A DNA stretch of 64,000 bases, from NCBI GenBank assembly GCA_965153455.1, contig OZ234494.1, positions 248,001 to 312,000 on the forward strand, written 5' to 3'. The notes below the pieces were generated by a model. That model searched no databases, was not told where the DNA came from, and worked only from the letters and a program-made list of their open reading frames with translations. Source of the DNA: Sphagnum compactum. Lineage: Eukaryota; Bryophyta; Sphagnopsida; Sphagnales. The position numbers and the translations under genes were made by a program. How positions within the stretch are numbered: the stretch's first letter is position 1; each line of letters begins with the position of its first letter. Below, piece after piece: positions 36,000 to 47,322 of the stretch.

Positions 36000-38900
36000 A
36001 AGGGGGAACATAACCTACCCACCCACCAACACAACCCACCACCCACACAACCTACCCACACTACCCACCCGCATGTAATGAAGAGTAAACTCTCCTTCTT
36101 TTCTTAGCAAAACCCATTTTTGGTTGCCTCTTCTTCTACTTACTTCATAAACAACAACAACAATGCACAATGCCTCATAAGAACTATATTTTACATTTGT
36201 TTTGTTGTTAAGCCAAAAGGTAAACATTTCAAATTTCAACCTCCTTCACTTGGTTTGCACCAATATCCACATGATTTTTGGGTAACTAATAAACATTAAT
36301 TTTTTCCACAAGAGGTGTCAATCTTGAAGAACTTTTTTTTATTTTGCCTATTTGAAAAAGCTACAAGTGTGCAAATGTGTTTTTGGTGGGGCCATGAAAA
36401 TTTCTTAAATCTAATGCTATAAACACAAAATCATAACTGGAATTCAAAGATGATGACACAAAAAGGATGTGTTATAAAAATCATTCTTTCTTAATTCTAC
36501 CTTGCTCTTAAACCTTAATTATTAAGCTTAATCCACACTCCCTGGGTGCAATTGTGGAAAAGGCAATTTTTTTTTTAAAGGTTACATTTGGATAAATTGT
36601 TTAATCACATATAAGATATACATTGTTAGATTAGGATGCAATTCAAATATATATTTTATGATCTATGTTGGGGTTTTTTGTTTTGGATTGCTTACAATTG
36701 AAGTCACACAAAATTGCCATTTAAATATTAAGTCTAATTTTGCCGCTACTGAAAACTTCAAAAACTTAGGCCACATCTTGCCCAAATAAGGACCTAATAG
36801 GTCTTACATAAGAGCTAACATCAAAATCATTCACAATAAAAAAACTAACCAAAGAAACTAGTTTTTCAACCCTAAACTCTAAAAACCTTACAAAACTACT
36901 TTGGTAAAAACCTTGATTATCATTTTTCATTGTTTTTTTAGCAATAGAGAAATCTATCAAATCACCTTGTTTTTAACCTCATTTTCATCCTTTATCCATG
37001 ATTCATCCCCAAGTGATGGTTATCTATAAGGTGTGCAAAATTTGGAAAAAACCAAAAAAACAAAATCAAGGACAAAGTTCAAATGATTTCAAAGGTAGGT
37101 TTTTTTTCTAAAACATAAAAAGAATGCATGGTATTTAACTTTTTCATGTGTTAATTTTTGTATTTCAACATGTGTTTTGACCTTTTGTTTGAATAACTTT
37201 ACATATTTATCTAATATGAATACTATGATAACATCTTGGCAAGTCCAATGAAAAAATGTTGAAAATTATTTCATTTGGAAGACTTTACTCTTGGAAATAA
37301 AATATTACAAATTCTTCCAAAAGATTTTTAAAAATTCCTTCACAAAAAAATTTCCTTTGAATTTTTTTTTGGGATGAAAAATTTGAAAATATGAAAATAT
37401 AAGATAATTCATGTGACTTGGCACAACTTGCTAGTGTAGCTAGACTAAAATCAGGTTCTTCAAATTTCATTATTTAGCATTTCCCGAGTCAAATAGAGTC
37501 AATAAAAGAGGCACCACTCAAGAAGGGGAAGGTAGGTACCTACCAGAGTAGGTACCTGGTTCAGCATGGCCCTCCCTTGCCATCTGGTACTGCATTATTT
37601 AAAGTAGATTAGAAAATAGGTAAGAAGGTAGATAGGTAGGTAGTAGCTAGCTAGCTAGCGGGGCACATGATAGGTACATAATGAACTACCCTTTGTATCC
37701 GTGGGTTGACCCCAGGAACCAGCGGGGGACCGGCCATTACCGACGACGACCTGGGCTGCCTGTTACTTCTGCGTTGCTGCTGGCTGGCTCGTTGGCTATG
37801 GCGTGTTGTTTCCCCCGTTGGCACGCTTCGCTTCTTCCGCGCCGCGTTTGTGTCTTTCCCCTGGGATTCGTCTTTCTATGCTACGGGGAGCTTCGGGCGG
37901 AAATGCGTGAAGGTTCGACTCAGGCAGTGGAGCTAGGTACGTTTTTCTTCTTCTCTTTTCTTTTTTCTCTTTTTTTTGTTTTTGGGACCTTTTCTATCCA
38001 CGCCAAGTCGAATACAGTGCGGAATACTGCAGGAGATCAGAAACAGCACGACAGAGAGAGAAAGAGAGAGAAGTGACAGTAAGAAGAGTCTTCGACAAGG
38101 TGAAGAGAAGTCTTAGTTTGTATACCTAGTCGGGAATGGATTTACAAAGAAGCAAGCTGAAGCAAGAAAAATATATGCATAGTTTTGGGGGATGTACGTA
38201 TGTATGTCTTTTGCAAAAACTAGAGTGAGTGAGTGAGGGTTCGATTTCAAATTTTTTTTTTGTTGGTTTTTGTGCGCCAGAATCAAAGGTACTCTGTGTC
38301 GGGGCAAGCTAAGCTAGTAAGCCGCACTGCCTGGGAGATTCGAAGCATTATAGAAAGGTATGACACTGCTTGCTTATAGAATGCACAGATCGCTAGCAGA
38401 TCACTACAGAAATCCAGAAGGAAATAGGAGTGTGAAGGCATAGAGAGATTTGGAGATACAGAAAGTATGTGTATGTGTGTGTGTGTATTTTTGCATGGTC
38501 TTTTTAGTAGGATTGGAGGAACAAGCTAGATGTTTTTCTAGTGTGTTAGGAGCAGAGTATAGCCGGATGTTTGTACAATTAGTGAGCATGCTTGTTAATT
38601 GAACTTCAGACCAAAAGAGATGAAGCATGGTAGTCTATTTTGGTAACAAGTGAACACAAAAAGTGAACACAAAAAAAGGCAAGGTTAAGAATGAGATTGA
38701 AGTCTTAGTAGCTCAGAGAGGAGGAAGAAGTGGTTGTAAAAGTGGGAACCATCTTTTGTGTATGGTGGTGGCAAGAGGAATTTCAAGTGATAGAATATAT
38801 CTAAAACCTACAATGAAATTGTTTTGGCCACGATCAAGGTAAACTAAAAGAATCTCTATGTCAATCAAGCTTTGAGAGAGAGGGGGGGGGTTATGAGGAA

Positions 38901-39020
38901 AGTGCATGATTTTTTAACATTTTAATGTACCTTAACATGTGTAAAAACAAAAAGGGTGGGAACAGATCCAAACTCAAATGGAGTAAATTAGCAAGGACCT
39001 CAAAAGGCTTCAAAAGTAGT
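36000..39020. other. Intergenic region upstream of the LRR gene
   Basis: No gene is supported. An (ACCC)n low-complexity tract lies at 36,010-36,070, and an AT-rich stretch follows to 37,500. A GC-richer island at 37,690-37,930 is preceded by (GGTA)n and (GCTA)n patches (37,615-37,660). The open frame there (37,681-38,076) has no family features. The position of the island, about 1.1 kb before the LRR start codon, would suit a promoter or 5' untranslated exon, but no TATA box or splice pair was convincing. A (TG)n patch is at 38,466-38,488. Confidence 0.4.
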
Positions 39021-39024
39021 AGAA

Positions 39025-42000
39025 ATGGCGACAAAGCTGAGTAGCAAGCGCAAGGTGGCGAAGGACTTATCGACTCCTGTAGCTGATATTGTTGCCAAAT
39101 TGCGAGAAAAGGATCTGAATGAAATACAAACACTTGAATTAAAATGCAAGGATGAGATGGTCCCTTTCGAATTTCAACATGCTGCCCTTCTCTCGTTGGA
39201 TTTCTCAGGGTGTTCGCAATTGAATGAGTTACCTACATCAATTGACAAATCGATTACTCTTCAATCGTTGGATTTGTCAGGGTGCTCGGAGTTGAAGGAG
39301 TTACCAACATCTATTGACAAATTGACTGCCCTTCGGTCGTTGAATTTGTCGGGGTGCTCACAGTTGAAGGAGTTACCAACATCTATTGATAAATTGACTG
39401 TCCTTCGGTCGTTGGATTTGTCGGGGTGCTCGCAGTTGAAGGAGTTACCAACATCTATTGACAAATTGACTGCCCTTGTGTCGTTGAATTTGTCGAGGTG
39501 CTCGCAGTTGAAGGAGTTACCAACATCTATTGACAAATTGACTGCCCTTGAGTTGTTGGATTTGTCGGGGTGCTCGGAGTTGAAGGAGTTACCAACATCT
39601 ATTGACAAATTGACTGCCCTTCTGTTGTTGGATTTGTCGGGGTGCTCGGAGTTGAGGGAGTTACCAACATCTATTGACAAATTGACTGCCCTTCGGTCGT
39701 TGGATTTGTCGGGGTGCTCGGAGTTGAAGGAGTTACCAACATGTATTGACAAATTGACTGCCTTTGATTGGTTGAATTTGTCGGGGTGCTCGCAGTTGAA
39801 GGAGTTACCAACATCTATTGACAAATTGACTGCCCTTCGGTCGTTGGATTTGTCGGGGTGCTCGGAGTTGAAGGAGTTACCAACATCTATTGACAAATTG
39901 ACTGCCCTTGATTGGTTGAATTTGTCAGGCTGCTCGCGGTTGAAGGAGTTACCAACATGTATTGACAAATTGACTGCCCTTGATTGGTTGAATTTGTCGG
40001 GGTGCTCGCAATTGAAGGAGTTACCAACATCTATTGACAAATTGACTGCCCTTCGGTCGTTGAATTTGTCGAGGTGCTCGCAGTTGAAGGAGTTACCAAC
40101 ATCTATTGACAAATTGACTGCCCTTGAGTTGTTGGATTTGTCGGGGTGCTCGGAGTTGAAGGAGTTACCAACATCTATTGACAAATTGACTGCCCTTCTG
40201 TTGTTGGATTTGTCGGGGTGCTCGGAGTTGAGGGAGTTACCAACATCTATTGACAAATTGACTGCCCTTCGGTCGTTGGATTTGTCGGGGTGCTCGGAGT
40301 TGAAGGAGTTACCAACATGTATTGACAAATTGACTGCCTTTGATTGGTTGAATTTGTCGGGGTGCTCGCAGTTGAAGGAGTTACCAACATCTATTGACAA
40401 ATTGACTGCCCTTCGGTCGTTGGATTTGTCGGGGTGCTCGGAGTTGAAGGAGTTACCAACATCTATTGACAAATTGACTGCCCTTGATTGGTTGAATTTG
40501 TCAGGCTGCTCGCGGTTGAAGGAGTTACCAACATGTATTGACAAATTGACTGCCCTTGATTGGTTGAATTTGTCGGGGTGCTCGCAATTGAAGGAGTTAC
40601 CAACATCTATTGACAAATTGACTGCCCTTCGGTCGTTGGATTTGTCGGGGTGCTCGGAGTTGAAGGAGTTACTAACATCTATTGACAAATTGACTGCCCT
40701 TGATTGGTTGAATTTGTCGGGGTGCTCGCAGTTGAAGGAGTTACCAACATCTATTGACAAATTGACTGCCCTTGTGTCGTTGAATTTGTCGGGGTGCTCA
40801 CAGTTGAAGGAGTTACTAACATCTATTGATAAATTGACTGCCCTTCGGTCGTTGGATTTGTCGGGGTGCTCGCAGTTGAAGGAGTTACCAACATCTATTG
40901 ACAAATTGACTGCCCTTGTGTCGTTGAATTTGTCGAGGTGCTCGCAGTTGAAGGAGTTACCAACATCTATTGACAAATTGACTACCCTTGAGTTGTTGGA
41001 TTTGTCGGGGTGCTCGGAGTTGAAGGAGTTACCAACATCTATTGACAAATTGACTGCCCTTCGGTCGTTGAATTTGTCGAGGTGCTCGCAATTGAAGGAG
41101 TTACCAACATCTATTGACAAATTGACTGCCCTTCGGTCGTTGGATTTGTCGGGGTGCTCGGAGTTGAAGGAGTTACCAACATCTATTGACAAATTGACTG
41201 CCCTTCGGTCGTTGGATTTGTCGGGGTGCTCGGAATTGAAGGAATTACCAACATCTATTGACAAATTGACTGCCCTTGATTGGTTGAATTTGTCAGGCTG
41301 CTCGCGGTTGAAGGAGTTACCAACATGTATCGACAAATTGACTGCCCTTGATTGGTTGAATTTGTCGGGGTGCTCGCAGTTGAAGGAGTTATCAACATCT
41401 ATTGACAAATTGACTACCCTTCGATCGTTGGATTTGTCGGGGTGGTCGCAGATGAAGGAGTTACCAACATGTATTGACAAATTGACTGCCCTTGATCGGT
41501 TGAATTTGTTGGGGTGCTCACAGTTGAAGGAGTTACCAACATCTATTGACAAATTGACTGCCCTTCGATCGTTGGATTTGTCGGGGTGGTCGCAGATGAA
41601 GGAGTTACCAACATGTATTGACGAATTGACTGCCCTTCATTGGTTGAATTTGTCGGGGTGCTCGGAGTTGAGGGAGTTACCAACATCTATTGACAAATTG
41701 ACTGCCCTGCAGTCGTTGAATTTGTCGGGCTGCTCGCGGTTGAAGGAGTTACCAACATGTATTGACAAATTGACTGCCCTTGATTGGTTGAATTTGTCGG
41801 GGTGCTCGCAGTTGAAGGAGTTACCAACATCTATTGACAAATTGACTGCCCTTCGATCGTTGGATTTGTCAGGGTGCTCGGAGTTGAAGGAGTTACCAAC
41901 ATCTATTGACAAATTGACTGCCCTTGATTGGTTGAATTTGTCGGGCTGCTCGCGGTTGAAGGAGTTACCAACATGTATTGACAAATTGACTGCCCTTGAT

Positions 42001-45000
42001 TGGTTGAATTTGTCGGGGTGCTCACAGTTGAAGGAGTTACCAACATCTATTGACAAATTGACTGTCCTTCGGTCGTTGGATTTGTCGGGGTGCTTGGAGT
42101 TGAAGGAGTTACCAACATCTATTAACAAATTGACTGCCCTTGATTGGTTGAATTTGTCGGGGTGCTCGCAGTTGAAGGAGTTACCAACATGTATTGACAA
42201 ATTGACTGCCCTTCGGTCGTTGAATTTGTCGGGGTGCTCACAGTTGAAGGAGTTACCAACATCTATTGATAAATTGACTACCCTTCGGTCGTTGGATTTG
42301 TCGGGGTGCTCGCAGTTGAAGGAGTTAGCAACATCTATTGACAAATTGACTGCCCTTGTGTCGTTGAATTTGTCGAGGTGCTCGCAGTTGAAGGAGTTAC
42401 CAACATCTATTGACAAATTGACTGCCCTTGAGTTGTTGGATTTGTCGGGGTGCTCGGAGTTGAAGGAGTTACCAACATCTATTGACAAATTGACTGCCCT
42501 TCGGTCGTTGAATTTGTCGAGGTGCTCGCAATTGAAGGAGTTACCAACATCTATTGACAAATTGACTGCCCTTCGGTCGTTGGATTTGTCGGGGTGTTCG
42601 GAGTTGAAGGAGTTACCAACATCTATTGACAAATTGACTGCCCTTGATTGGTTGGATTTGTCGGGGTGCTCGGAGTTGAAGGAGTTACCAACATCTATTG
42701 ACAAATTGACTACCCTTCGATCGTTGGATTTGTCGGGGTGGTCGGAGATGAAGGAGTTACCAACATGTATTAACAAATTGACTGCCCTTGATTGGTTGAA
42801 TTTGTCGGGGTGCTCGGAGTTGAGGGAGTTACCAACATCTATTGACAAATTGACTGCCCTTCGATCGTTGGATTTGTCGGGGTGGTCGCAGATGAAGGAG
42901 TTACCAACATGTATTGACGAATTGACTGCCCTTCATTGGTTGAATTTGTCGGGGTGCTCGGAGTTGAGGGAGTTACCAACATCTATTGACAAATTGACTG
43001 CCCTGCAGTCGTTGAATTTGTCGGGCTGCTCGCGGTTGAAGGAGTTACCAACATGTATTGACAAATTGACTGCCCTTGATTGGTTGAATTTGTCGGGGTG
43101 CTCGCAGTTGAAGGAGTTACCAACATCTATTGACAAATTGACTGCCCTTGATTGGTTGAATTTGTCGGGGTGCTCGAAGTTGAAGGAGTTACCAACATCT
43201 ATTGACAAATTGACTGCCCTTCTGTTGTTGGATTTGTCGGGGTGCTCGGAGTTGAGGGAGTTACCAACATCTATTGACAAATTGACTGCCCTGCAGTCGT
43301 TGAATTTGTCGGGGTGCTCGCAGTTGAAGGAGTTACCAACATCTATTGACAAATTGACTACCCTGTTGTCGTTGAATTTGTCGGGGTGCTCACAGTTGAA
43401 GGAGTTACCAACATCTATTGACAAATTGACTGCCCTTCGGTTGTTGAATTTGTCGGGGTGCTCACAGTTGAAGGAGTTACCAACATCTATTGATAAATTG
43501 ACTGCCCTTGGGTTGTTGAAGGAATTATTTATGGCTTCAGCTTCTAATCATCATGTTCCAAATGTTGAACAAAGTGATGAAACATGTAGTAACATTGACT
43601 TTGAGCTTGGTGGAGATGTTGGTGTTGGTACCTTGCAAAGCCAAGCAACTTCTAAGTTTGAAGAACAGAGCAGAGTCTTGAGAATCACTAAAGTATTTGG
43701 CAAGGTCATTACGAATGCTCAAGAAGTTCTAGATTCACAAAATGGAGGAAACTCAATTAAAGTGGTTGGAAGACAAAACAAGACAGCAAATGCCTACGAG
43801 TTTTTCTTCCAATCAGCAAAATGCATGAGCAAGGTTGTAGGAGTGGGATTGGAGTGGGCAAAGGTGGTTGTCTGCATGGAATGTGGTAGTGTCCAGGTGT
43901 GGTCTATAAATGAAAGTGCATGGCGAGACTCATGGCACCAAGTGGAAGAAGATGTAGTGTTGAGCATTGACCTTGCAAACATTAGAAAGGAAGGGCCCAA
44001 CATTTACAACTTAACAGCAGAGGAAGCATCAAAGAAGTTTGGGGTTGGTGTACATCCACAGGGCCCTGATTATAATCATGGTGGAGTAAATGCATTTTTT
44101 GTTGAGGAGAAGCGAAAAGATGTTGCATTCTATCCCCTCATATGGGAGCTCGCACATTACATGGCTTGGAATTGCAAGCAACATGCAGGAGCTGAATCTA
44201 GAAACAGTGGAGCTCGCTCTTTGTGGGGATTTTGGGGACCCACAACTAGCTCTCAATCCAAAGGATCCTCATCCAATAATCAAGCTAGAGATGATGCTGT
44301 TGATAATTCTGGGGCTCCTGCAAATCTATGTGATGTTTCCTCTAATGTTGCAATAGACCCAAAGAAGGACAAGACCTTGATCGTAACTGTTTATCTACCC
44401 AAAGAAAAAATTTCCAACCCACTCAATATGGCTGAATCACAGCTTGATGATCGAATCAAAAAAGCAACTATCAACCCTATGTTGGAGTTCAAATTTGAGT
44501 TGCTTCAAGGTGACACAATCAGGAAGATAACGATCGAAACTCGTACACAGTGCCACCTTGGGGACAGTCCACCAGAATTGAGTGATAGAGGATACCTTGG
44601 GTATTACCAAGATGATATCACAATCTCCTTGAGTTGCACTGGAAAGAAAGGTGATGGATCAGAGGCTGCAGAGCTTCTGAATCCAGTAACAGTCTTCAAT
44701 TCTAAAGATAAAACAAAGAGTGAATGTGACACATATGGTAAATCAGAATCTTGTGCCAGGCAAAAGTGTGGCCAAATTGCTGGACAATTAACAGCTGGTC
44801 CTTCGCACGTGGTGACTCTTGGGGGTACTATTCAAAGAGGTCTAAATCAGACAAACACTTTGGGAGATTCTACATCACATGCAAGCACCTCTGAGGTGAC
44901 TATTGCCAATTGTGTATCTGGGTATGTGCTGAACCGTAGGGAACAAGAAGCATCCTGGAAGTGCAATTTTTTATCTGAGCACAATGTCTTGGACTACGTA

Positions 45001-45483
45001 AAGCAAGGAGATGATGGGGCCTGCAAAAGGCTGAAGAGCTCTGGGATTTTTAATACATTTTGGCCATTCATTGTATCCGTGTGGGGTAACTTAGATGATA
45101 AACATGAGGCCTGCCCCTATGAATTTAAGACTAAACGAGATATCATCTCAATCCAAGATGAGATCAAACGTCGATCCATCCAAGATCATGCTCAAACATC
45201 AGCATTTGTTCCAACACCAGAACCAAAGCTTCAACACTCGTGGCGCTTTTGGTCGAAGAAACAAACCCTTGCAGCTCCGCAAGATTTTCCAGTTCCAGAT
45301 ATCAGCACAGAAAGTCAGAATCTGCAACAGGTGTACGAAAAAACAATGTGTGTAAATATTGCAATGACACATGTCATACATGAATATAAGCAATTGGAAC
45401 TGCGTGATCAAGAGAACAAGCCGGATACTGGAATAACAATTGGTGTGCAGGGTCCACCGCATGTTAATGCAGAAACAGGATAG
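39025..45483 (+). CDS. Giant intracellular-type LRR protein with unknown C-terminal region
   Basis: A single intronless frame of 2,152 codons. Residues 1-54 are a Lys-rich lead with no signal peptide or membrane segment. Residues 55-1,494 are exactly 60 tandem 24-residue leucine-rich repeats of the form LxxLxLSGCxxLxxLPxxI, the plant type seen in the LRR part of TIR-NBS-LRR immune receptors. No TIR, NB-ARC or kinase domain is present. Residues 1,495-2,152 form a non-repetitive region I do not recognise. It is soluble in appearance, with aromatic-rich WGFWGP near 1,733, a strand-rich part near 1,784-1,870, a Cys-containing part near 1,905-1,990 (CARQKCGQ) and a charged tail. The start is the first ATG after an in-frame upstream region without homology. 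LRR arrays bind protein partners; a recognition or scaffold role in the cytoplasm or nucleus is inference. The intact frame across 6.4 kb, in a window of pseudogenes, suggests selection. Confidence 0.9.
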   Translation: MATKLSSKRKVAKDLSTPVADIVAKLREKDLNEIQTLELKCKDEMVPFEFQHAALLSLDFSGCSQLNELPTSIDKSITLQSLDLSGCSELKELPTSIDKLTALRSLNLSGCSQLKELPTSIDKLTVLRSLDLSGCSQLKELPTSIDKLTALVSLNLSRCSQLKELPTSIDKLTALELLDLSGCSELKELPTSIDKLTALLLLDLSGCSELRELPTSIDKLTALRSLDLSGCSELKELPTCIDKLTAFDWLNLSGCSQLKELPTSIDKLTALRSLDLSGCSELKELPTSIDKLTALDWLNLSGCSRLKELPTCIDKLTALDWLNLSGCSQLKELPTSIDKLTALRSLNLSRCSQLKELPTSIDKLTALELLDLSGCSELKELPTSIDKLTALLLLDLSGCSELRELPTSIDKLTALRSLDLSGCSELKELPTCIDKLTAFDWLNLSGCSQLKELPTSIDKLTALRSLDLSGCSELKELPTSIDKLTALDWLNLSGCSRLKELPTCIDKLTALDWLNLSGCSQLKELPTSIDKLTALRSLDLSGCSELKELLTSIDKLTALDWLNLSGCSQLKELPTSIDKLTALVSLNLSGCSQLKELLTSIDKLTALRSLDLSGCSQLKELPTSIDKLTALVSLNLSRCSQLKELPTSIDKLTTLELLDLSGCSELKELPTSIDKLTALRSLNLSRCSQLKELPTSIDKLTALRSLDLSGCSELKELPTSIDKLTALRSLDLSGCSELKELPTSIDKLTALDWLNLSGCSRLKELPTCIDKLTALDWLNLSGCSQLKELSTSIDKLTTLRSLDLSGWSQMKELPTCIDKLTALDRLNLLGCSQLKELPTSIDKLTALRSLDLSGWSQMKELPTCIDELTALHWLNLSGCSELRELPTSIDKLTALQSLNLSGCSRLKELPTCIDKLTALDWLNLSGCSQLKELPTSIDKLTALRSLDLSGCSELKELPTSIDKLTALDWLNLSGCSRLKELPTCIDKLTALDWLNLSGCSQLKELPTSIDKLTVLRSLDLSGCLELKELPTSINKLTALDWLNLSGCSQLKELPTCIDKLTALRSLNLSGCSQLKELPTSIDKLTTLRSLDLSGCSQLKELATSIDKLTALVSLNLSRCSQLKELPTSIDKLTALELLDLSGCSELKELPTSIDKLTALRSLNLSRCSQLKELPTSIDKLTALRSLDLSGCSELKELPTSIDKLTALDWLDLSGCSELKELPTSIDKLTTLRSLDLSGWSEMKELPTCINKLTALDWLNLSGCSELRELPTSIDKLTALRSLDLSGWSQMKELPTCIDELTALHWLNLSGCSELRELPTSIDKLTALQSLNLSGCSRLKELPTCIDKLTALDWLNLSGCSQLKELPTSIDKLTALDWLNLSGCSKLKELPTSIDKLTALLLLDLSGCSELRELPTSIDKLTALQSLNLSGCSQLKELPTSIDKLTTLLSLNLSGCSQLKELPTSIDKLTALRLLNLSGCSQLKELPTSIDKLTALGLLKELFMASASNHHVPNVEQSDETCSNIDFELGGDVGVGTLQSQATSKFEEQSRVLRITKVFGKVITNAQEVLDSQNGGNSIKVVGRQNKTANAYEFFFQSAKCMSKVVGVGLEWAKVVVCMECGSVQVWSINESAWRDSWHQVEEDVVLSIDLANIRKEGPNIYNLTAEEASKKFGVGVHPQGPDYNHGGVNAFFVEEKRKDVAFYPLIWELAHYMAWNCKQHAGAESRNSGARSLWGFWGPTTSSQSKGSSSNNQARDDAVDNSGAPANLCDVSSNVAIDPKKDKTLIVTVYLPKEKISNPLNMAESQLDDRIKKATINPMLEFKFELLQGDTIRKITIETRTQCHLGDSPPELSDRGYLGYYQDDITISLSCTGKKGDGSEAAELLNPVTVFNSKDKTKSECDTYGKSESCARQKCGQIAGQLTAGPSHVVTLGGTIQRGLNQTNTLGDSTSHASTSEVTIANCVSGYVLNRREQEASWKCNFLSEHNVLDYVKQGDDGACKRLKSSGIFNTFWPFIVSVWGNLDDKHEACPYEFKTKRDIISIQDEIKRRSIQDHAQTSAFVPTPEPKLQHSWRFWSKKQTLAAPQDFPVPDISTESQNLQQVYEKTMCVNIAMTHVIHEYKQLELRDQENKPDTGITIGVQGPPHVNAETG
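39187..43506 (+). repeat. 60 x 72-bp coding tandem repeat
   Basis: The array is 4,320 bp, exactly 60 units of 72 bp with no length variation. Unit differences are concentrated at repeat positions 2-3 (RS, DW, EL, LL, VS, QS, HW), 5 (D or N), 8 (G or R), 11 (E, Q, R, K) and 18 (S or C). Higher-order copies are visible: units 5-12 recur as units 13-20 (39,481-40,056 and 40,057-40,632), units 24-28 resemble 44-48, and a block starting at 41,581 recurs at 42,877 (18 units apart). This points to repeated unequal exchange. Confidence 0.95.
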
Positions 45484-46122
45484 AAGTTAAGTTATAGCAT
45501 AATTTTGACTATTTCTAATTATGCACATCTCATCTTACAGGCTGTTTATTGTACAGTAATCTATGTTGTGTAGTGGGAATGTTCATAACAATAATCGAAT
45601 AGTTCCTTGACTTCATATTTTAGGACTTCCACCAGGCTATGGTATTTGTGTTTCTATCATGTTCTCGCTGTCAGTGAGCCACTTGTTGGCAAAACTGAAG
45701 TATATGTGTTTCCTATGTGTCTAACCTTGCTCTAGCGTACCATTGTGTACAATTTAGAGCATTGCCAATGCTAGCAATACATTTCAATATATTATGACCT
45801 GACTCACCTAAATTGAGATTGGTGAGTCATATTTTGAGATTGCTAGTCATATTTTGAGCTTAAGCAAAATTGTGCTATGAGTTGTTGTTATGGGAAAATA
45901 TTGGCTCGTTACCTGGCTGATACTGGAATAGGTGCAGGTTTCATTCTAGTGACGATGATAGTCGGAACTGGTTTATATAGACCAGGTAGAGGGTTTTTTT
46001 TTGTCACGAAGACAATTACATCATGGTCGTTGACCATGACAGTTACAAATGGTCACCTGGCTGACAATTATGCGCCGAAATGATGGAAGTTTTGACAATT
46101 TTGTTTTCGTCATTTTTTGGCA
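45484..46122. other. 3' flank of the LRR gene
   Basis: No gene is supported. AT-rich sequence follows the stop codon, with a short direct repeat, agtcatattttgag, near 45,825 and 45,845. A polyadenylation signal could not be singled out. Confidence 0.4.
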
Positions 46123-47322
46123 ATGGCAGCTGTAGCAGTAGGAGCAGGAGCAGTGATGATGTCTGCGGCTTCTCCTTCTTGTTGCAATGTTTACTTGTTG
46201 CATCTTCATCACCCTTCTCCTCCATCTCATTGTCCTGTCACAGCTCCGTTGACATCATCCGAGGTCCTGCATCTTCGGATTCCCAAGGTGTCGAGCTTTG
46301 GGGGCTGTGCTGCAGTAGTGGGGATCTTCAATGGAGTTGAAGTTGACCGGGGAGGATTAGGGCCAGGCAGAAGAAGGTGGGAAACAAACTGAGGAGAGGG
46401 AAGTTGATAGCGGTTGTTGCTGATGATGATGGTGGTGCTGATTCCAATGGAGCTTCTCCCGGTGATGGAGAAGATGTCGCTCCCACAGCTCCAGACTTTG
46501 AATCTATCGTAAGTCTTCTCTCTCTCTCTCTCTGCATCACTGTGTGTGTGTGTGTCCCTTTCCTTTCCTACAGACCCTAAACCCTAATTCTGGACACTTT
46601 TAAAATACTAATCTGCTGCCTTTAATTGGCATCTTGTTTCCGATTTCCAGTCTCCACATGTGTTTCTTGAGATCACAGAAGAAGAAGAAGAGGAGGAGAA
46701 GTTGTGGATGTTGTTGCAGAATTCTTCATTACCTATGCCTCCTCTTTAATGGATTAGGGTTGTGGTTTTAGGAGGTGTACACAAATCCATTTCCAGGATG
46801 CTTTGCTGTTTATGTTTTAGGGTTCATATTCTTTCCTGTAATGATGACATATATCATTCCTTATTCTGTTTTTCCACAAGCTTTCTTTATTACCGAATGT
46901 ATATACTGTATATGGTTTCCTGAATTTTGACAGAGAATTGTATTGTGATGATGTTTTTTGAACTTTGTAGTTGAAGAGTCGAAGGGAAATGCTACTGGAG
47001 TACGTGAAGAATGTCCAACCTGAATTAATGGAGCGCTTTGTCAAGCAAGCTCCAAACCAGGTGCAGGATTCCCTCTGTTGTTTGACCAACCAGATTGATC
47101 TTATGCAAAATTCTCAGCAAGATGTATGAATTCACCCATGCAGAGAATGCATCAACAATCACACAAGTGCATGTTTGACTTGTAGAAAAGCCACATAAAA
47201 AGAAATATCTTGTAGTCAGAAGATGTACATTGATGTAATTGTCAAGCCTTTTGGTTAAAAGCATTCTGTGTTTCTGAGAGCAGGTGGTGGCAGTGATGCA
47301 TCAGACTGTGACAAATATGCTC
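46123..47322 (+). pseudogene. DUF760 chloroplast protein gene, truncated
   Basis: Three exons fit a plant DUF760 protein. Exon 1 (46,123-46,508) starts MAAVAVGAGAVMMSAAS, a plausible plastid transit peptide. It changes frame near 46,370 and then reads KLRRGKLIAVVADDDGG up to a gtaagt donor. Exon 2 (46,971-47,060) gives LLEYVKNVQPELMERFVKQ, the strongest family signature, between a tttgtag acceptor and a gt donor. Exon 3 (47,284-47,322) gives VVAVMHQTVTNML. The continuation of the domain, which in relatives has a long second half, is missing, and unrelated sequence follows. The frameshift in exon 1 and the loss of the 3' half indicate a pseudogene. The molecular role of DUF760 proteins is not established. 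Confidence 0.7.

Noticed and set aside
37681-38076. 131-codon open frame in a GC-richer island
   Set aside because: No domain, low-complexity Phe/Ser end, overlapping frames open as well; more likely promoter or leader sequence.
39261-43424. Long antisense open frames (763, 403 and 163 codons) opposite the LRR array
   Set aside because: They arise because the 72-bp coding unit has no stop in that frame and is repeated 60 times. Their breaks coincide with unit variants, and they have no features of their own.
39187-43506. Regular spaced repeats resembling a CRISPR-like array
   Set aside because: The whole 72-bp unit is conserved and coding; there are no unique spacers, and the genome is eukaryotic.
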